This document shows, one piece after another, positions 12,001-23,756 of a DNA stretch of 64,000 nt. The stretch is from positions 124,001-188,000 of the forward strand of contig DF237027.1 in the NCBI GenBank assembly GCA_000708835.1, read 5' to 3'. Made by a program: the position numbers and the translations under genes. Under the pieces are notes generated by a model, which was not told the DNA's origin, made no database searches, and worked only from the letters and a program-made list of their open reading frames with translations. Source of the stretch: Klebsormidium nitens. Lineage: Eukaryota > Streptophyta > Klebsormidiophyceae > Klebsormidiales > Klebsormidiaceae. Every line of letters begins with the position of its first letter. The first letter of the stretch is position 1.

Positions 12001-13808
12001 CGACGCCTCTGAGCACCAACTTTCGCATCGCCGCACATGATATGGATTTGAACATAAACAGCTAGGCACATCATCACTCTGTGACTGATCTGATAAAAGG
12101 GTTTGTGATACTGTTCTTTAATCCAAAGCGCATCGCGGTGCAGGGGGTTCCAACTCCAACTTCCGGGGGTTCCGAAAGCCACACTGCAGCGCCATCGCCA
12201 TGCATGCCGCCAAACGTCGCAAACGATCCCCAGCGGAACGGGCTCCCATTCTCCCATTCGCCCCTCTGTGCGGCCTAGGAAGCGCCGGAGGGAGATGAGG
12301 GCCGGGGGCCGGGGCCATGAGGCCATGATAGCCGGGAAAGATACGGAGTAACTTTCATGGCCACCCGGCCATGATTGCGAAGTTGCCAGCTCACCCGGGC
12401 GGAGCCCAGTTCATCATGACTCTCCGACAAGTTCTCCACTTGGGCCCGGGGATCCGTTTGTTACTGAACTTCTCAGCACACGTTGTCCATAGAATCGGTC
12501 CATATTCTAAATAAATGCGCGTTTATCGTCGAAACGCCGGATTGGATGCCGCGCGTGCGGGCTATTTTGCATTTTAGCGACAGAATTTAGTGACGGATCG
12601 TACCTCACGTCAATTCTGTCAAACAGAATCTACGGCCATTTTGAGACGCCGTCGAAAACGACTGCTCGGGGAACTTAAGTAGAGCGACTGTTTTTTAGAG
12701 AAACATAGGCAATAAGTCGCCGCGTTGAAGTATCCGGGGTAACAATGCGAAAGTAGAATCGACTTTCTCGAAATGCGTTAGGTACCTACCTAGTACCTAC
12801 TACCGTATCACCGGTACCGGGTACCTATGTCACGTAATTTATAGGCGCACATTGTGACTCTGGGGCCGGTCGTCAGTCCCGGTTGACTATATGTGCTGCG
12901 TCCAAAGCCACAATAGCCTCCCGGTAGCCAAGCTCGGTCCTTCGTTCCACGCTTCCGGCAAACTTGGTCCCCGGAGATTTGTAGGCGAAGTTCAGTATCA
13001 CCTCGTAGATTAGTTTCGCGCTGGGTCAGCTGCGCGCGCGCCGCGGTGGCATGCATGCCCGCATGGGCGCGTTGCTCATTGTCATGTCACCATTCAAACG
13101 ATAGGAATGGCCGATACTGGTGTTCCCCCGAGCTTTTTCTGTAGTCTGCGAGTGAGATTGCCGGTGACCGGTAGACTCCCGGTAGACTGGTAAAGTCACA
13201 AAAAGTGGCAGTCCTGGTACGTGCGAGCCTGCCAAGTCACAGCGCTGGGGTGAGCCAGCTGTTGAGGGCATCTAACGGGGGCAATGTAGCCTCTAGGGAA
13301 CCGACATTCTGCCAGCTTTTTTCTTGATTGGGTAGGTTTTCCGAGTTCCCCATGCCGCCAAATCCTGAGTGAACGACTGCCCAAATTTAAGTGCCTTCTC
13401 TGATACGGGCCAGCTGCCGAGCTGTAATGTGTGCACTGTTGCCACCTGTCAGGGGCACCCCTCTGTTCCTGATCATCTGTACATGTGGCAAAAAGGACTA
13501 GGCTCACGCACTAGAGTCATGCTGAGCAGTGAGACTGCCTCAATAACGAAAGGCCAACAACGGATGTACACAAGGACACTGCAGTACCGAACGTGACAGC
13601 TTTGGAGTCATGGGCGGCACTGAAGCGGCAAGCTTTTAATAGAATTGCAGATTCAATTACACAGGGATCCGATCAGTTGCTGAAGTATTCCTCAGTTCAA
13701 AACATTACAATCTGTCCACAATCCACCTGACCGGAATCCGTTTGCCAACGCGCTTCTGCCCAGCGCAGCTTCCAGCGCTTCTACAACCAAACAGCTCCTG
13801 GTATAGCC
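9009..13808. other. Gene-free interval
   Basis: It starts with the METE 3' untranslated region and ends with the 5' flank of the secreted-protein gene. The open frames are short, differ in frame from stretch to stretch, and resemble no protein I know. I see only small local repeats, for example GGTACC-rich sequence near 12,780-12,830. Confidence 0.6.
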
Positions 13809-16526
13809 ATGGATTTCAAGGTGAGAGGAGTGCTTCTTTTCGAAGTTGTCACTGCTGATACACTAGTGGGCTGGTTCTATCCTTGCCAGCAACTGAGCCC
13901 AGCTGCAATCCAGGTGGTGGTGTCACGTTTGGCACACGCAAAGCTGTGGATTGATGTGCTCACCACTGCTGAATGCAGATCATAGTTGTCAGCTCGCAAA
14001 TTCAATAGAAAAGACACAGGGAAAGTGTCAATGGATGCTGAAAGACTGCTGCAATGCACTCAAGTTGTTGAACTTGACAGTAGGTTTGAAAAAATGAGTC
14101 ACCAGTAGAGCTTCCTTCATACCAACTTGGGGAGTCTTCTTTCAGAAGTGAAGGCTCGTCATTTTTTAGCAGATAGAGTCTTTGAGCTCGAACTTAAAAA
14201 GGGCGCCGTTTCTCTTTCCTGTTGGATGCAAGCCTTGGTTTGACACGAAAAGGACACAATTCCTTGTTTTACCTGAACCCAGCCACCTGCTTGTTTCACA
14301 GACAAGGGTTCTGCCAGATCACACCTTCAAGTCTTTCGTAAAGGTATAGCCAAAGAGGTATGCTTGCCTTCGAGACGTTTTCTCTACATTTACTATCTTA
14401 CACAGCGCCTCAATTGACAAATAAGAGAAATTACGCACCCCTGTTCAGAAGCCAAGTCTGACACCATTTCCAGTGCACCAGAATCTGTTCCAAACTTCCG
14501 CTTTGACCTGCCCTCCTAGCCAAACTGGTTTCTCTTCAGCTTGATCTGCCTTCCGAACCGGACTCATCACTCTTCAGCTTGACCGTCCTTCCTAACCAGA
14601 CTCGTTTCTCTTCAGGCGAACATGACCGGGGTTACGGCTGCCCTACTGTGCGCACTTCTCTGCATGGGGTCTGCCGTGGAGGCTAATCCTATTAAGGGGC
14701 TGAAAGTCAAGGGCAAAGAGTTTTCGGGTCAGGCATTGATTGCTAACTTCTGAGAGCAGACTGCATATCTTGTTTTCAGGTTGGAATTTGCATCAGGGGC
14801 AGAAGCAATTTTGCAATTCAGGGGACTAGGAGATTTAATGTGCCCTTCTCTTCGGAAAATACGCTTTATCTCCGGTTAGAAGGATCAAATCAAGGTTGAG
14901 CTAGACGGGACCTGTGAATGTTGTGGCCACTCATGCATTCACAGCTTCAGGTTGAAGGGAGAACTTTCAGAACATGAGACGAAACGATAAGAATGGAAAG
15001 CAGAGAAGATTGCTGTGCTCACTTTCTGAACGTACATACTTGAGAGTGCAGTTCTGGTTCTGGCCTTCCAACGCTTGAAGTTGGCCCAAATGTAAAACGT
15101 TATTCATAACCGCTTCGAAGAGAGCCTGTGAGCAAAGCAAAAGCTTGAAGTACTTTATTATTGTAGGTCGCACAACAACGATGCTGTTTTCAGTTTGAAC
15201 ATTTGAGCAGCTCTTCGACCAAGAAAGGGGGACTAGCCGATCCCGTTAGCTTCTCTTGAACCCCGTTCCTGCAGGAAAGTCAAAATTCTCGTTTTAGGCC
15301 GTGCTACTCACCTTCAGAGCGTGCTGTCCCTTCGTGGCGAATCTCCTGGAAACGTACGTGGGCGATTCCATCAACTACGCTTTTCGATCAGGTATTCAAG
15401 TGTTGTTCATCTGTTCAGGAGTGTTCAAAACGAACCGCACCGTTCTCATGTTTCACCCGTACTGAAATCAGAACCATTTTTTCATCGCAGGAAAGATCGA
15501 CATCACAAGTTTCAAGCAAAGCGATGGCCAGCTCATCGCGGTTGGTACGTGCGCCGGAAAGAAGTCCAAAGACAACTCTGACGTCAGCGACACCCCGTGC
15601 CAGATGGTTGTGACGGACTTCAACGGCGTCGACCCCGCAACGCTCCCCAAGGATGGGTCTGGCAACAGGAAGCTCCTGGCGAAGAAGGAGAAGAAGACGG
15701 TAAGTGAACCGGAGTGCTAATACAGGGTGGCTTGGCCATCAATCTAAAGAATTTGAGTTGCTATAAGTCTGTGGTATTCAGCAAGTCCTAGGATGAGCTC
15801 GTTCGATGGGATCACGATTGTCGTGTCCTCGAACGACTTTCAACTATATGAAAACTTCGTATGACGGTTAGTGTTGCTGACGACAGGTTAGTGTTGCTGG
15901 ATATGCAGACGAACGAAGCCGGTGACGTCCATAAACGACGCTCTCTCTAGTGATTCGTCACATCTGAAGGTCCAAAAAGTAAACACGAGTCTGGCTTCCT
16001 TGCGCTTCTTCCACCGCGTATCGATCCTGGCGAAAACGAGAAGCCTGATCACAGAAAGCTCAGAACTAAGCGCGACATGTAGTTCGAAATCTACAACCCT
16101 GACACAAAACGTTTTCGTCTACAGAAAGCACCAACAGCCCCCGCCGAAACCGCTGCCACTGTTGCTGACGCTGCTGCCGTCACTCCTGCCCCGACCACCG
16201 AAGCCCCGACAACCGCCCCCGTAACCACAACCGCCGCAACAACCGCTCCAGCAACTACGACTGCCCCCACATCTAGTTCCATTCCGGCCTCCACGTCATC
16301 GTGCCAGGTGGCAAAGTTGAGCCTCCAGGGACTGCAGCTCGAGCTCCTCGGTCTAGTTGTGTCCATCGACCAACCGGTCGTGATCACCATCGACGCAATC
16401 CGGGGGACGGTGCTCGGGGATCTGCTGTGCCCGCTCGTGTCCGCTCTAGTTACGCCCGCGCTCGCGACGCCGTCGCTTTCGACGGTGATGGTCACGCTCA
16501 CCCAAGCTGTGAATGCGGCGCCGTAA
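13809..16526 (+). CDS. Secreted protein with a bacterial-type C-terminal domain
   Basis: Four exons, 13809-13820, 14616-14727, 15491-15699 and 16125-16526, agree in phase and give 244 residues. After MDFKAN comes a hydrophobic signal peptide (TGVTAALLCALLCMGSAVEA). The middle (KEFSGKIDITSFKQSDG, then LIAVGTCAG) and the C-terminal block (CQVAKLSLQGLQLELLGLVV, then LGDLLCPLV) match, from memory, a pattern of secreted bacterial proteins: a GTFTGTLDITRF-like strand, QNGQLVAVGTLTG, and a cysteine-bounded LLGLVVHLD...LLGNLLC tail. Between them lies an Ala/Pro/Thr linker of about 55 residues, mucin-like and probably O-glycosylated. Function is unknown. The donor after exon 2 (GTCAGG) is weak, but phase and homology support it. 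Probably an old bacterial gene that gained introns. Confidence 0.75.
14502..14615 (+). repeat. Three tandem 38-bp acceptor units
   Basis: Three consecutive 38-bp units each end in a pyrimidine tract and CTCTTCAG or CTTCAG, with AG ends at 14539, 14577 and 14615. Each has a similar TTGAcCtgcC..CCtaaCcaGACT body that may supply a branch point. The last AG is the acceptor that keeps the reading frame and follows the strongest pyrimidine tract. Confidence 0.8.
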
Positions 16527-18020
16527 GTCGTCGAAGTTTCAAGCTAGAAACCTAGAAGAGGATCTCTAGAAAGGATCAGATTTGAAAAGTTGAGGAGGAT
16601 GTAGAAGAATGAGGAGAGAAGGAGTTCCCCCTCCGATTTTTCGCGGCGGTCTGTATCTTGCAGTCCAATGTCTTGGAGATCATTGTAGAAGATAGAGTAG
16701 GAATTGCTCGCGGGCACGTCATTCTTTGCTAGGTAGATCAGTTTTAGCAATGGTACGAGAAGATTCTGTCTTTTAGAAAGTACGTCTGAGTTTTGTGGAT
16801 CGAGGCCTTCGATTCTAAGGTGATTTTGAAGGTACCGCATGACTCGTTGGAACAATTTTGAGAGGTATGGGTGAATACATCAAAACCGGAAAAGAATCAT
16901 TGTAATTGTAGGATCATGCAATCTTATGAAATTATCTTCAACGTTTGCACGAGCAACGCTTGCACGAGCCGATTCAATCAACGTTTGATGCACAGTAATT
17001 TCACAAATATGTGTGCTTTTCGTCTCGTCGTTACATGCAGCAAACTCGCGCGCGAATGATAGAATTGTTGTCGATCTTGGTGTTAACAACATCTCAAACA
17101 TACGTACATCATTCCATATACCATGCATGCTATGTCCGATATTGGATGATCGAATTCCCTGGAACGATTAGCTTTGCTTATACAAAGCTTCAATGCTGAG
17201 CATCATTCCCTGTAACATATAGTGCAGTACACTGCATACCGTCACGAGTCGGCCGGCCTGACTGTGAAGTGGAGAATTACTCCTTCGTACAGTGATACGT
17301 ATGTATGCCATCGAATGCCTCGTGTGCATCCGATAGTAAGATGAAGAAAGTACATCCAGGCGTGTATAGCCTGGACGTTCAATTGGGCGGTTGTTCGGAA
17401 AAACTTTGGAACGTCAAGATGTCGACTCAATGTGGTGAGTGTGCGCCAATTCACTCATACGCGACAGTCCTTAGCGCCGCCATTGGCTGTGAAATAGGAA
17501 AGCCAGTCATTACAGCCAGCATCTAAGTTAGCACGCTAACGACGACTTTTTGTCGACTCTACCTGATGTCTCGGCTCTACTTGGCCGCCACATTCGGCCC
17601 TAATGGCTAGATCTTGTTACAGAATGCTATTCGGTTGCGCTGCGATTGACGTTCGGGTCAACTCGCGTTCACAAGGAGGAAGGCGGGCCTCGACCCGACC
17701 AAACCCCTTCGCTTCCATGTATTTCTAAGACAGAATGGTGTACATCTAATGACAGCGACAGGTCCACTTATTCAAGTGTAATGCTTCCCGCTCAGGAACC
17801 GTCGTGAGACGACTCTTCTAGATACCCCCAAGGTGTAAGTAAGCTTCTTACAAGCCCTGAATAAAGTCTCAGCATGTCGAGATCGAAGACACCCCAAAGG
17901 AAGCGTGCTGGGGTCTACTGGCCGTCTCCTAACTCGAGCTTTCTTTCACAGGCACTCCATAATTCCTTGAGGCGGAAGACCGCAACTCGCATGCTTTTAA
18001 AATCCGCTCAGAACGTGACG
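16527..18020. other. Gene-free interval
   Basis: It holds the 3' flank of the secreted-protein gene and the 3' flank of BRICK1, which converge here. I see no coding exon; short open frames on both strands have no family resemblance. Confidence 0.55.
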
Positions 18021-19114
18021 TCACCTGGGTGGCGCAGCGAGGCTCTGCTGCTGCGCCTCCAGCAGCTCCATCTTCCCCTCAAGTGACGTCATCTTCTCCG
18101 CCAGCTGGGCTAACCGGTCGCGCGTAGACGCTTCTGCAGGGTGCAAAGGCTCGCTGACGTCAGCCAGGAAACCGAATTATGGTGCTTCATTGGAAGGCTA
18201 GGAAAGGAAGGGTGAAACGCAAGAGCACGGAGGAACAACGAGCAGCATTCTTGGACGTCTTTAGGATAAGTAGTGCGAAAGGTTGCCCAAATTAAAGGCA
18301 ACTCAGAGCGGCACATCGAGCAATACTTTGGGCAGTCAAAACATGAGGAGATGTTGCTCAGAGGATCTTTTGTTTCCGCAAAAGTGGGATTCAGGGGAAG
18401 CAAGTTGGTGTGACACACGTGGGCTCTTGTCTCAAAAGAAGGGAACCCCCACAACTCTTGGCCTCGCATTAGTGCGCTTACGATCTCAGCTGACAGCAAG
18501 CGCATGACACAAGGGATCTGAGTGGCAGAGGAAAGGATCACGCGGAGGCAGATCTCAAGTCTTCATCCTCAAGAACTGACACAGGAGAGACATATCATGG
18601 AATCGCTCTCTTGAAAACTAACAGGCTCACACACCCTCTGGAAAGATGGCGACGTGCGGAAACAAGGGAGGGTATTAAAGCGGCTCTTTCCAAATGGCGC
18701 TTGAGTTGGCGACACCTGGCAGACTGACAAATTTGTGCACGGGGAGGGCTCAGGAACAGATCCTCTGAACGAAACTTCAGAACTGCTACCCGAGTTTATG
18801 ACTGAGTTTGAAGAGAAGCAGATTCTTGCTGGACAGAACACAACGCCGAGTGATTTCTAACAGATTATCTTAGGTTGAGGCTGCGGATAGCACAGCATTG
18901 AATGCAAAAGCCACTTTTGACAAGTCGATACATAGGGCAGAAAGGAGAAGTCCAAAGGTTGTTCACTGCTTTAGCTCAAGCCCAGAGCTGATGAGAAAGA
19001 CTCACCAAAGCGCGCCAGGAACTCAAACAGCTGCGCAATGCTTAGCTTCAATTGGTCGGCGAACTCCCTGTTGTCCCAATCCTCCCGCACCGCCGCAGAA
19101 ACCTCTTCGGACAT
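18021..19114 (-). CDS. BRK1: BRICK1/HSPC300, SCAR/WAVE complex subunit
   Basis: Smallest subunit of the SCAR/WAVE regulatory complex, which activates Arp2/3 to nucleate branched actin. Two exons (19114-19006 and 18133-18021) join in phase 1 to give 73 residues, the usual length for the family. AVREDWDNREF and IAQLFEFLARF match the first helix; RLAQLAEKMTSLEGKMELLE matches the second coiled-coil helix. Stop TGA is at 18021-18023. A strong acceptor (T-rich tract, CATAG) ends 6 bases before the chosen ATG, so an upstream exon must exist. It may be untranslated, or it may be 19678-19580, which opens with MAKSSAKSQREAQ and joins in phase 0 through a weak GTTGCA donor. Plant BRK1 also begins MAK, so the longer form (108 residues) is possible. 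Confidence 0.85.
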
Positions 19115-20135
19115 GGCCAGCTATGAGACAAAAAATCAAGAAACTAGCGTCTGCTTTGGGAGACGAAAGTATGTCTGGGGCGAAAGCAGTACGTCGCAGA
19201 GCCAAGGAGTCAAAATTTTTGCCTACTGCTGTTTGGGTGCGGAGTGGACTCCATGAGACTTCCCCCTTTTGGAGAGAGTTTCAACGGCCACAGAATTTCC
19301 TCTATGTCTTCACTCGTTCATGTTCCTAGTAGAGACGCAGCATTGGAGAAGCTGGTTCTGATTCAGTCTCTCCACATTATTCAAAAGAAGCACCCCTGAC
19401 ATAGCAGCTAAGTACTGACATCCCTCTTGCTTCTTCCTGCCAAGAGTGGAGCCAGCGCAAACTGGGCCGAAAGAAACTGTCTCGACAGTGAGCAATGCTC
19501 TGTCGGGGATAGATGATCTCTTCGAGTTGAGGCTGCTCTCTTGCAGGATCGCCCTGCAATGGCTTTCTTGTGCTGCAACTTGCAAGGATTGAAATGGATT
19601 CCTGCCACTCTCTGCAGCTCCTTGGCCCTGGGCCTGGGCCTGAGCCTCCCTCTGTGATTTTGCAGAGCTTTTCGCCATAGGTGCACAATTTTGACCTCAT
19701 ATTTAATATAGTACTTTGTTTGCGGATTTTTGAGACTGAAATCCTAAGCACCGGCATCCCGTCGGTGCATTCCTGCTTTCGACATCGGTCAAAGTCAGTG
19801 CATACATGTGGATTGTACGCATCGACAAACAAGAGCCGTCAGGGAGCCCTTCGAAAGCCGTGACTCTGAGTCAGAGTTGTTGCGTTTGTAAATTCGACAT
19901 CGATTCCAGAAAAAGCGCAAAATAAACAATGCAACATGGCTGTACAGCTGTAGTCAGAGTCACACAGCTGGTGCCTCGCACTGCTCATTGAGTCGCAGTG
20001 CTCATTGAGAGAAAGGAGCAGCAAAAGCTTACCTTGGCGCTTGTCAATGGTGGTGCTCACTCGCTAGAGCAGGGCTCGGCCAGCTGGGATCGGCAGTTGC
20101 TCGTTTCTTTTCATTTGACTCCTTTGGGGGACACG
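19115..20135. promoter_or_regulatory. Divergent intergenic region between BRK1 and the MTP gene
   Basis: About 1 kb between two divergently read genes. It contains the likely upstream BRK1 exon (19580-19678, minus strand) and the 5' leader of the transporter. An open frame continues upstream of the transporter ATG to about 19,998 but has no earlier ATG. No promoter motif is assigned. Confidence 0.4.
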
Positions 20136-21733
20136 ATGAGTCATTCAGAGGATGGACCCGGGGCTGCGCAGCACTCGCATTACTTCCCCGTTCCTGGCTA
20201 CGAGTCACCACAGCCTTCCGACCCTGAAGCATACACCAAAAAACTGAAGTGGGCGTTCCAAGCTTCATGGGCGGTGAATTGGTTCCTCCTGATAGCCAAA
20301 GCGTACATCTACTTCGTCTCAAACAGTAAAGCAGTGTTGGCGAGTCTCGCAGACTCGGCGGTCGACTTGGCGTCCCAGATTGTGATTTCGCTAGCGGAGC
20401 ATTATATGGCGAAAGCGAGCCCGCTGTACCCAGTGGGGCGGGCCCGTCTAGAGGCACTCGGGGTCATAGGGTGCGCGTGTATCATGAGCATGGCGTCTCT
20501 AGAGGTTCTTCAGTTTTCCGCATTGGACCTGTACGATGGCTTCGTAAAGCATAAACACCCAGAGCTAGACTTGGGGGTCTTGATTTACGTTGTCTTTGGA
20601 ATAGGCACGCTGCTGAAACTCGTGCTCTATCTGTACTGCGACTCGCTGAAAGCGCGCTCGGACTCAATGGCAGCACTAGCGGAGGACCACTTGAATGACG
20701 TGATCAGCGTGGCGGGAGCGCTCGTGACAGCTGTCATCGCGTCTCACTGGAAGAACGAGTGGTGGGTGGATCCGGTCGGCGCCATTGTAATTTCGGTCTG
20801 GATCATCTGGCGGTGGGTTAGCCTAACCTACAGCCAGGTTAAGAAGATCGTGGGTTACTCGGCGCCCCCCGAGTTTGTGAAGCAGATTGAGGACTTGGCG
20901 CACGCGCACCATGGAAATTTAGCTGTAGACTGCACTCGGGCGTACCATTTCGGGTCGCGGTACAACGTGGAGATGGAGATCGTTCTTCCGGGGGACATGA
21001 CGGTGACCGAGTCGCATGACATCGCCCTCGAGCTTCAACACAAGATTGAGGCGTTTGAAGATGTGGAGCGGGCGTTCATTCACGTGGACTACCGGAGGCG
21101 AGACTCACCGGAGCATAAGGTTGGGGTCCTTTTAGTCCTTGTTCGTTCCTCGTTCTGTTTTATCTCAAGGAAACTTTCCGGTGAAAGAATTGCCTGAGCT
21201 TCAGGTAGCCGAAAAGATTTACCGTTTCCTTACGTCGTTTTTCACGTACAATTGTCTGGTCTCTTATTTCAGTCTGTTCCTTGATCTTTTTCCAGATTGA
21301 TGCCGTCTTCACTCACTTGCTTCCCCTCTGGTTGCATCATTTGTTCCATCTCGCTGACTACTTATCTTGCAGCTCAACCTGTTTCTTGGACTCGATTCTG
21401 TGCCGTACTTTGTTCTCTTCGTTTCCCTTTTGTTGCTGGTTGTTTCTCTAGTGTGGCAGCTTTGATGTTTTCTACTCCTGGTCGTATTGCAAAGAGTATG
21501 CGGGTCGACGGTTCTCTGCCGACTATCGACATGTCTTCAGCAGACAGCAGGAAGTCGAACTGCCTCAATGAGTCGATATGGCTATGATTACACCTGACTT
21601 TTCTTTCCTACTTACACAGGTGGAGCGGATGCTGTTGGAGGCGCAGGAGAGAGAAGAGCAGCAGGCACGGTTAGAGAAAGAGGACGGGCGGGGGCTTATA
21701 CGGCAGCTTGCGGCACAGAACTCCCTCGTGTGA
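20136..21733 (+). CDS. Cation diffusion facilitator, Mn-type metal tolerance protein
   Basis: Membrane antiporter that moves divalent metal out of the cytosol in exchange for protons. Two exons, 20136-21119 and 21620-21733, join in phase 0 and give 365 residues. The N terminus is short and polar; the transmembrane segments begin near residue 40. Metal-site motifs are LADSAVD (about residue 70) and DHLND (about 183), both DxxxD as in the manganese branch of plant MTPs (MTP8-11), where zinc members have HxxxD. A YPVGRARLEALG loop and a cytosolic C-terminal ferredoxin-like domain (HIDVDYRRR-type end, here HVDYRRR) follow. The second exon adds a charged tail (VERMLLEAQEREEQQ). The start ATG at 20136 is the first in frame. 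Family is secure; manganese specificity is inferred from the motifs. Confidence 0.88.
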
Positions 21734-22054
21734 GCAGGGAGAGAAAATGACATTTTCACGTGCTTTAATACGAAAAGGTAAAAAATCTCTGTTCAGAGCA
21801 GCATCGTTGGATTTGGTTATGAGAAGTAACTTACAAGAGGCTGCATATGGCAGCGTGTTGTCTAACAATGAGAAGGAAGCCGCCCTGGCATTGAAGGCTG
21901 TCAGCTGCCATGTGACATGGAAGCGGTGCTTCTGGAATCGGCGTCGGAATAGCATTAGAAATGCTGGGCGTACATCGAGAGGTGCCACGCCGAGACATGA
22001 GTATAAGCAGGAACTATCGAAGAATCACACGGTGACACAGTAGCGGGGTGCTTA
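21734..22054. other. Flank between MTP and the segmental duplication
   Basis: It holds the 3' untranslated region of the transporter. I see no coding signal or repeat. Confidence 0.4.
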
Positions 22055-23000
22055 ATTGGAGCATCATTCAGCTCGCAGACTAACAAGGGAAGAACGATTA
22101 AAGACTTGTATAAGGCGCCCCTGTTGCGTAAGCTCATCAATGTGACGGGCCACGTTCACACATGGCAGCTTCAGTGGTACACCCTTTTGCATATGTGCTC
22201 TTAATCAAGAGGCCCGCGGGCTGATTGTGGCAATTGCAGAGCTAGGTACTCCGGGACGCAAAGTGTGACTTCTGACTATAGGACCATGGTCCAAGACCCT
22301 AATTTTTCTTACGGTCCTGGGTTTATGTGCATATTAGCTTGCCACGCAGCATATGCTAGCTCGTCCTACAGCAATCGATCTCGTGTGCAATGCAAAAAGG
22401 CTGGCCCTGCCCTGACGGCAACATGCGAAGTTATTCACGATCTGAAGTAGCTGAATGATCGTAACGCAGTACCTGAATGGTCTCAATATGTTCGATCTGG
22501 TCCTGATTGGATCCACTGCAAATAAACGCTTTGAGGAGGTGAGATCGGGCGCCGCCAGCTCTGCAACCAACGGGAGTCACATGCTTTATATCGAACTGCG
22601 GCTCCAATGCTTGATTGAAGGGTGAAAAGATGAAGAGAAAATGCTTCGCGCTGGACACATAATCTTCTAGGCATGCGCTGGGATTCATGTCCGGTGGGCC
22701 AAAAGTATGCAGTGCATCATACAGACAAACAAGTAAGAGAGCGGAACACGTTCCTGTGATCCCTCTTCCGTCCTTACGAAGTGGCCGCCCGCGATTAGAA
22801 ATATGCTGTAGCTGGCTCTAATTGTCACAGCTTTGTCTGGTTTGGCCAGGCGCCTGCAACAATATTTGCAGCTTCCGGATGTGTGGCAATGACTCTGGAA
22901 TCCCTCCAGGCGACAAACTAGGAAAACTCCACAGGACCATCGCCTTGGATGAACAGAGCGTGATGTTAGTGGGCAAGGCTGAGATTACGAGCCCAGTGAA

Positions 23001-23677
23001 GCAAAAGGGACAATCTACACTAATATATTAGTGTCTCCGGTCGATCTGTCAGAGTAAATACTCTCACAGGGCGTCAATCTGTGCAGGCATTGGTTGATGG
23101 TCTGACATGTGTCAGAATGATCTGTTTGCTTGGATGCGGGACTCCGGTCCTCCTCGACCGGGCACCGGCATGGTACCGAGCTACTTCCCGGAGACCTCTC
23201 AGTTTTCCCGGTGACATGCCGAGTCACTGCAGTCACAATCACAGTCACTGTCACTGTTTAGGTACCTATCAAAGTGTCCAGTGTCAAGAGTCACAGTATG
23301 AGTCACAATTGGTTTCCGGCAGGTTAAAAGCGCCACAGTTTACGGTCACAATTAAAACTTTAATAATGTTTCAGTCACAGTCGCAGTCACAGTCTACCAC
23401 AGTCACAGTGTCAATCATTAAATCAGAGTTACAATCACAGTCACCGGATAGCCGTATTAGGTAGCTGAAAAAAATCGAACCTGATTGACACTGGAAGGTT
23501 TGCCCGTCGTCCAGCTACCCGGCCGGCGATAACAAGTGCCCGGATGTCCGCTGTGCAGGTGTGGTACCTACCGGCCAGCTTCACAAATCTGTTCATTTAT
23601 GGTCGCGGCACGGGAGGGTGTTAACACTGAAGAAATTTCGGAGACACTAATATAATAGTGTACTTTGTCCTACTTGC
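23001..23677. mobile_element. Non-autonomous TIR DNA transposon, Mutator-like by its 9-bp target duplication
   Basis: A 677-bp insert with 39-bp terminal inverted repeats (23001-23039 and 23639-23677, 33 of 39 positions matching; both contain ATATTAGTGTCTCCG or its complement). It is flanked by the perfect direct repeat CCCAGTGAA at 22992-23000 and 23678-23686. The paralogous segment has the empty site with a single CCCAGTGAA at 27879-27887, which fixes the boundaries. There is no transposase; the interior is rich in GTCACAGTCACA-like repeats. A 9-bp duplication suggests Mutator-like transposition; the TIRs are short for a typical MULE. Confidence 0.85.
23225..23450. repeat. CAGTCA-rich low-complexity tract inside the transposon
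   Basis: Many copies of CAGTCA/GTCACA in imperfect clusters (about 23225-23260 and 23370-23450), absent from the paralogous empty site. It is part of the inserted element. Confidence 0.7.
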
Positions 23678-23756
23678 CCCAGTGAACGACATGCAGCCCG
23701 TTCCTTTGTATGCTTAGAATATACTCAAAAAGCAAGGGAAACGCGTGCTACTTCTC

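Noticed and set aside
23225-23450. CAGTCA repeats as a CRISPR-like or satellite array
   Set aside because: Units are irregular, there are no uniform spacers, the genome is eukaryotic, and the tract lies inside a transposon.
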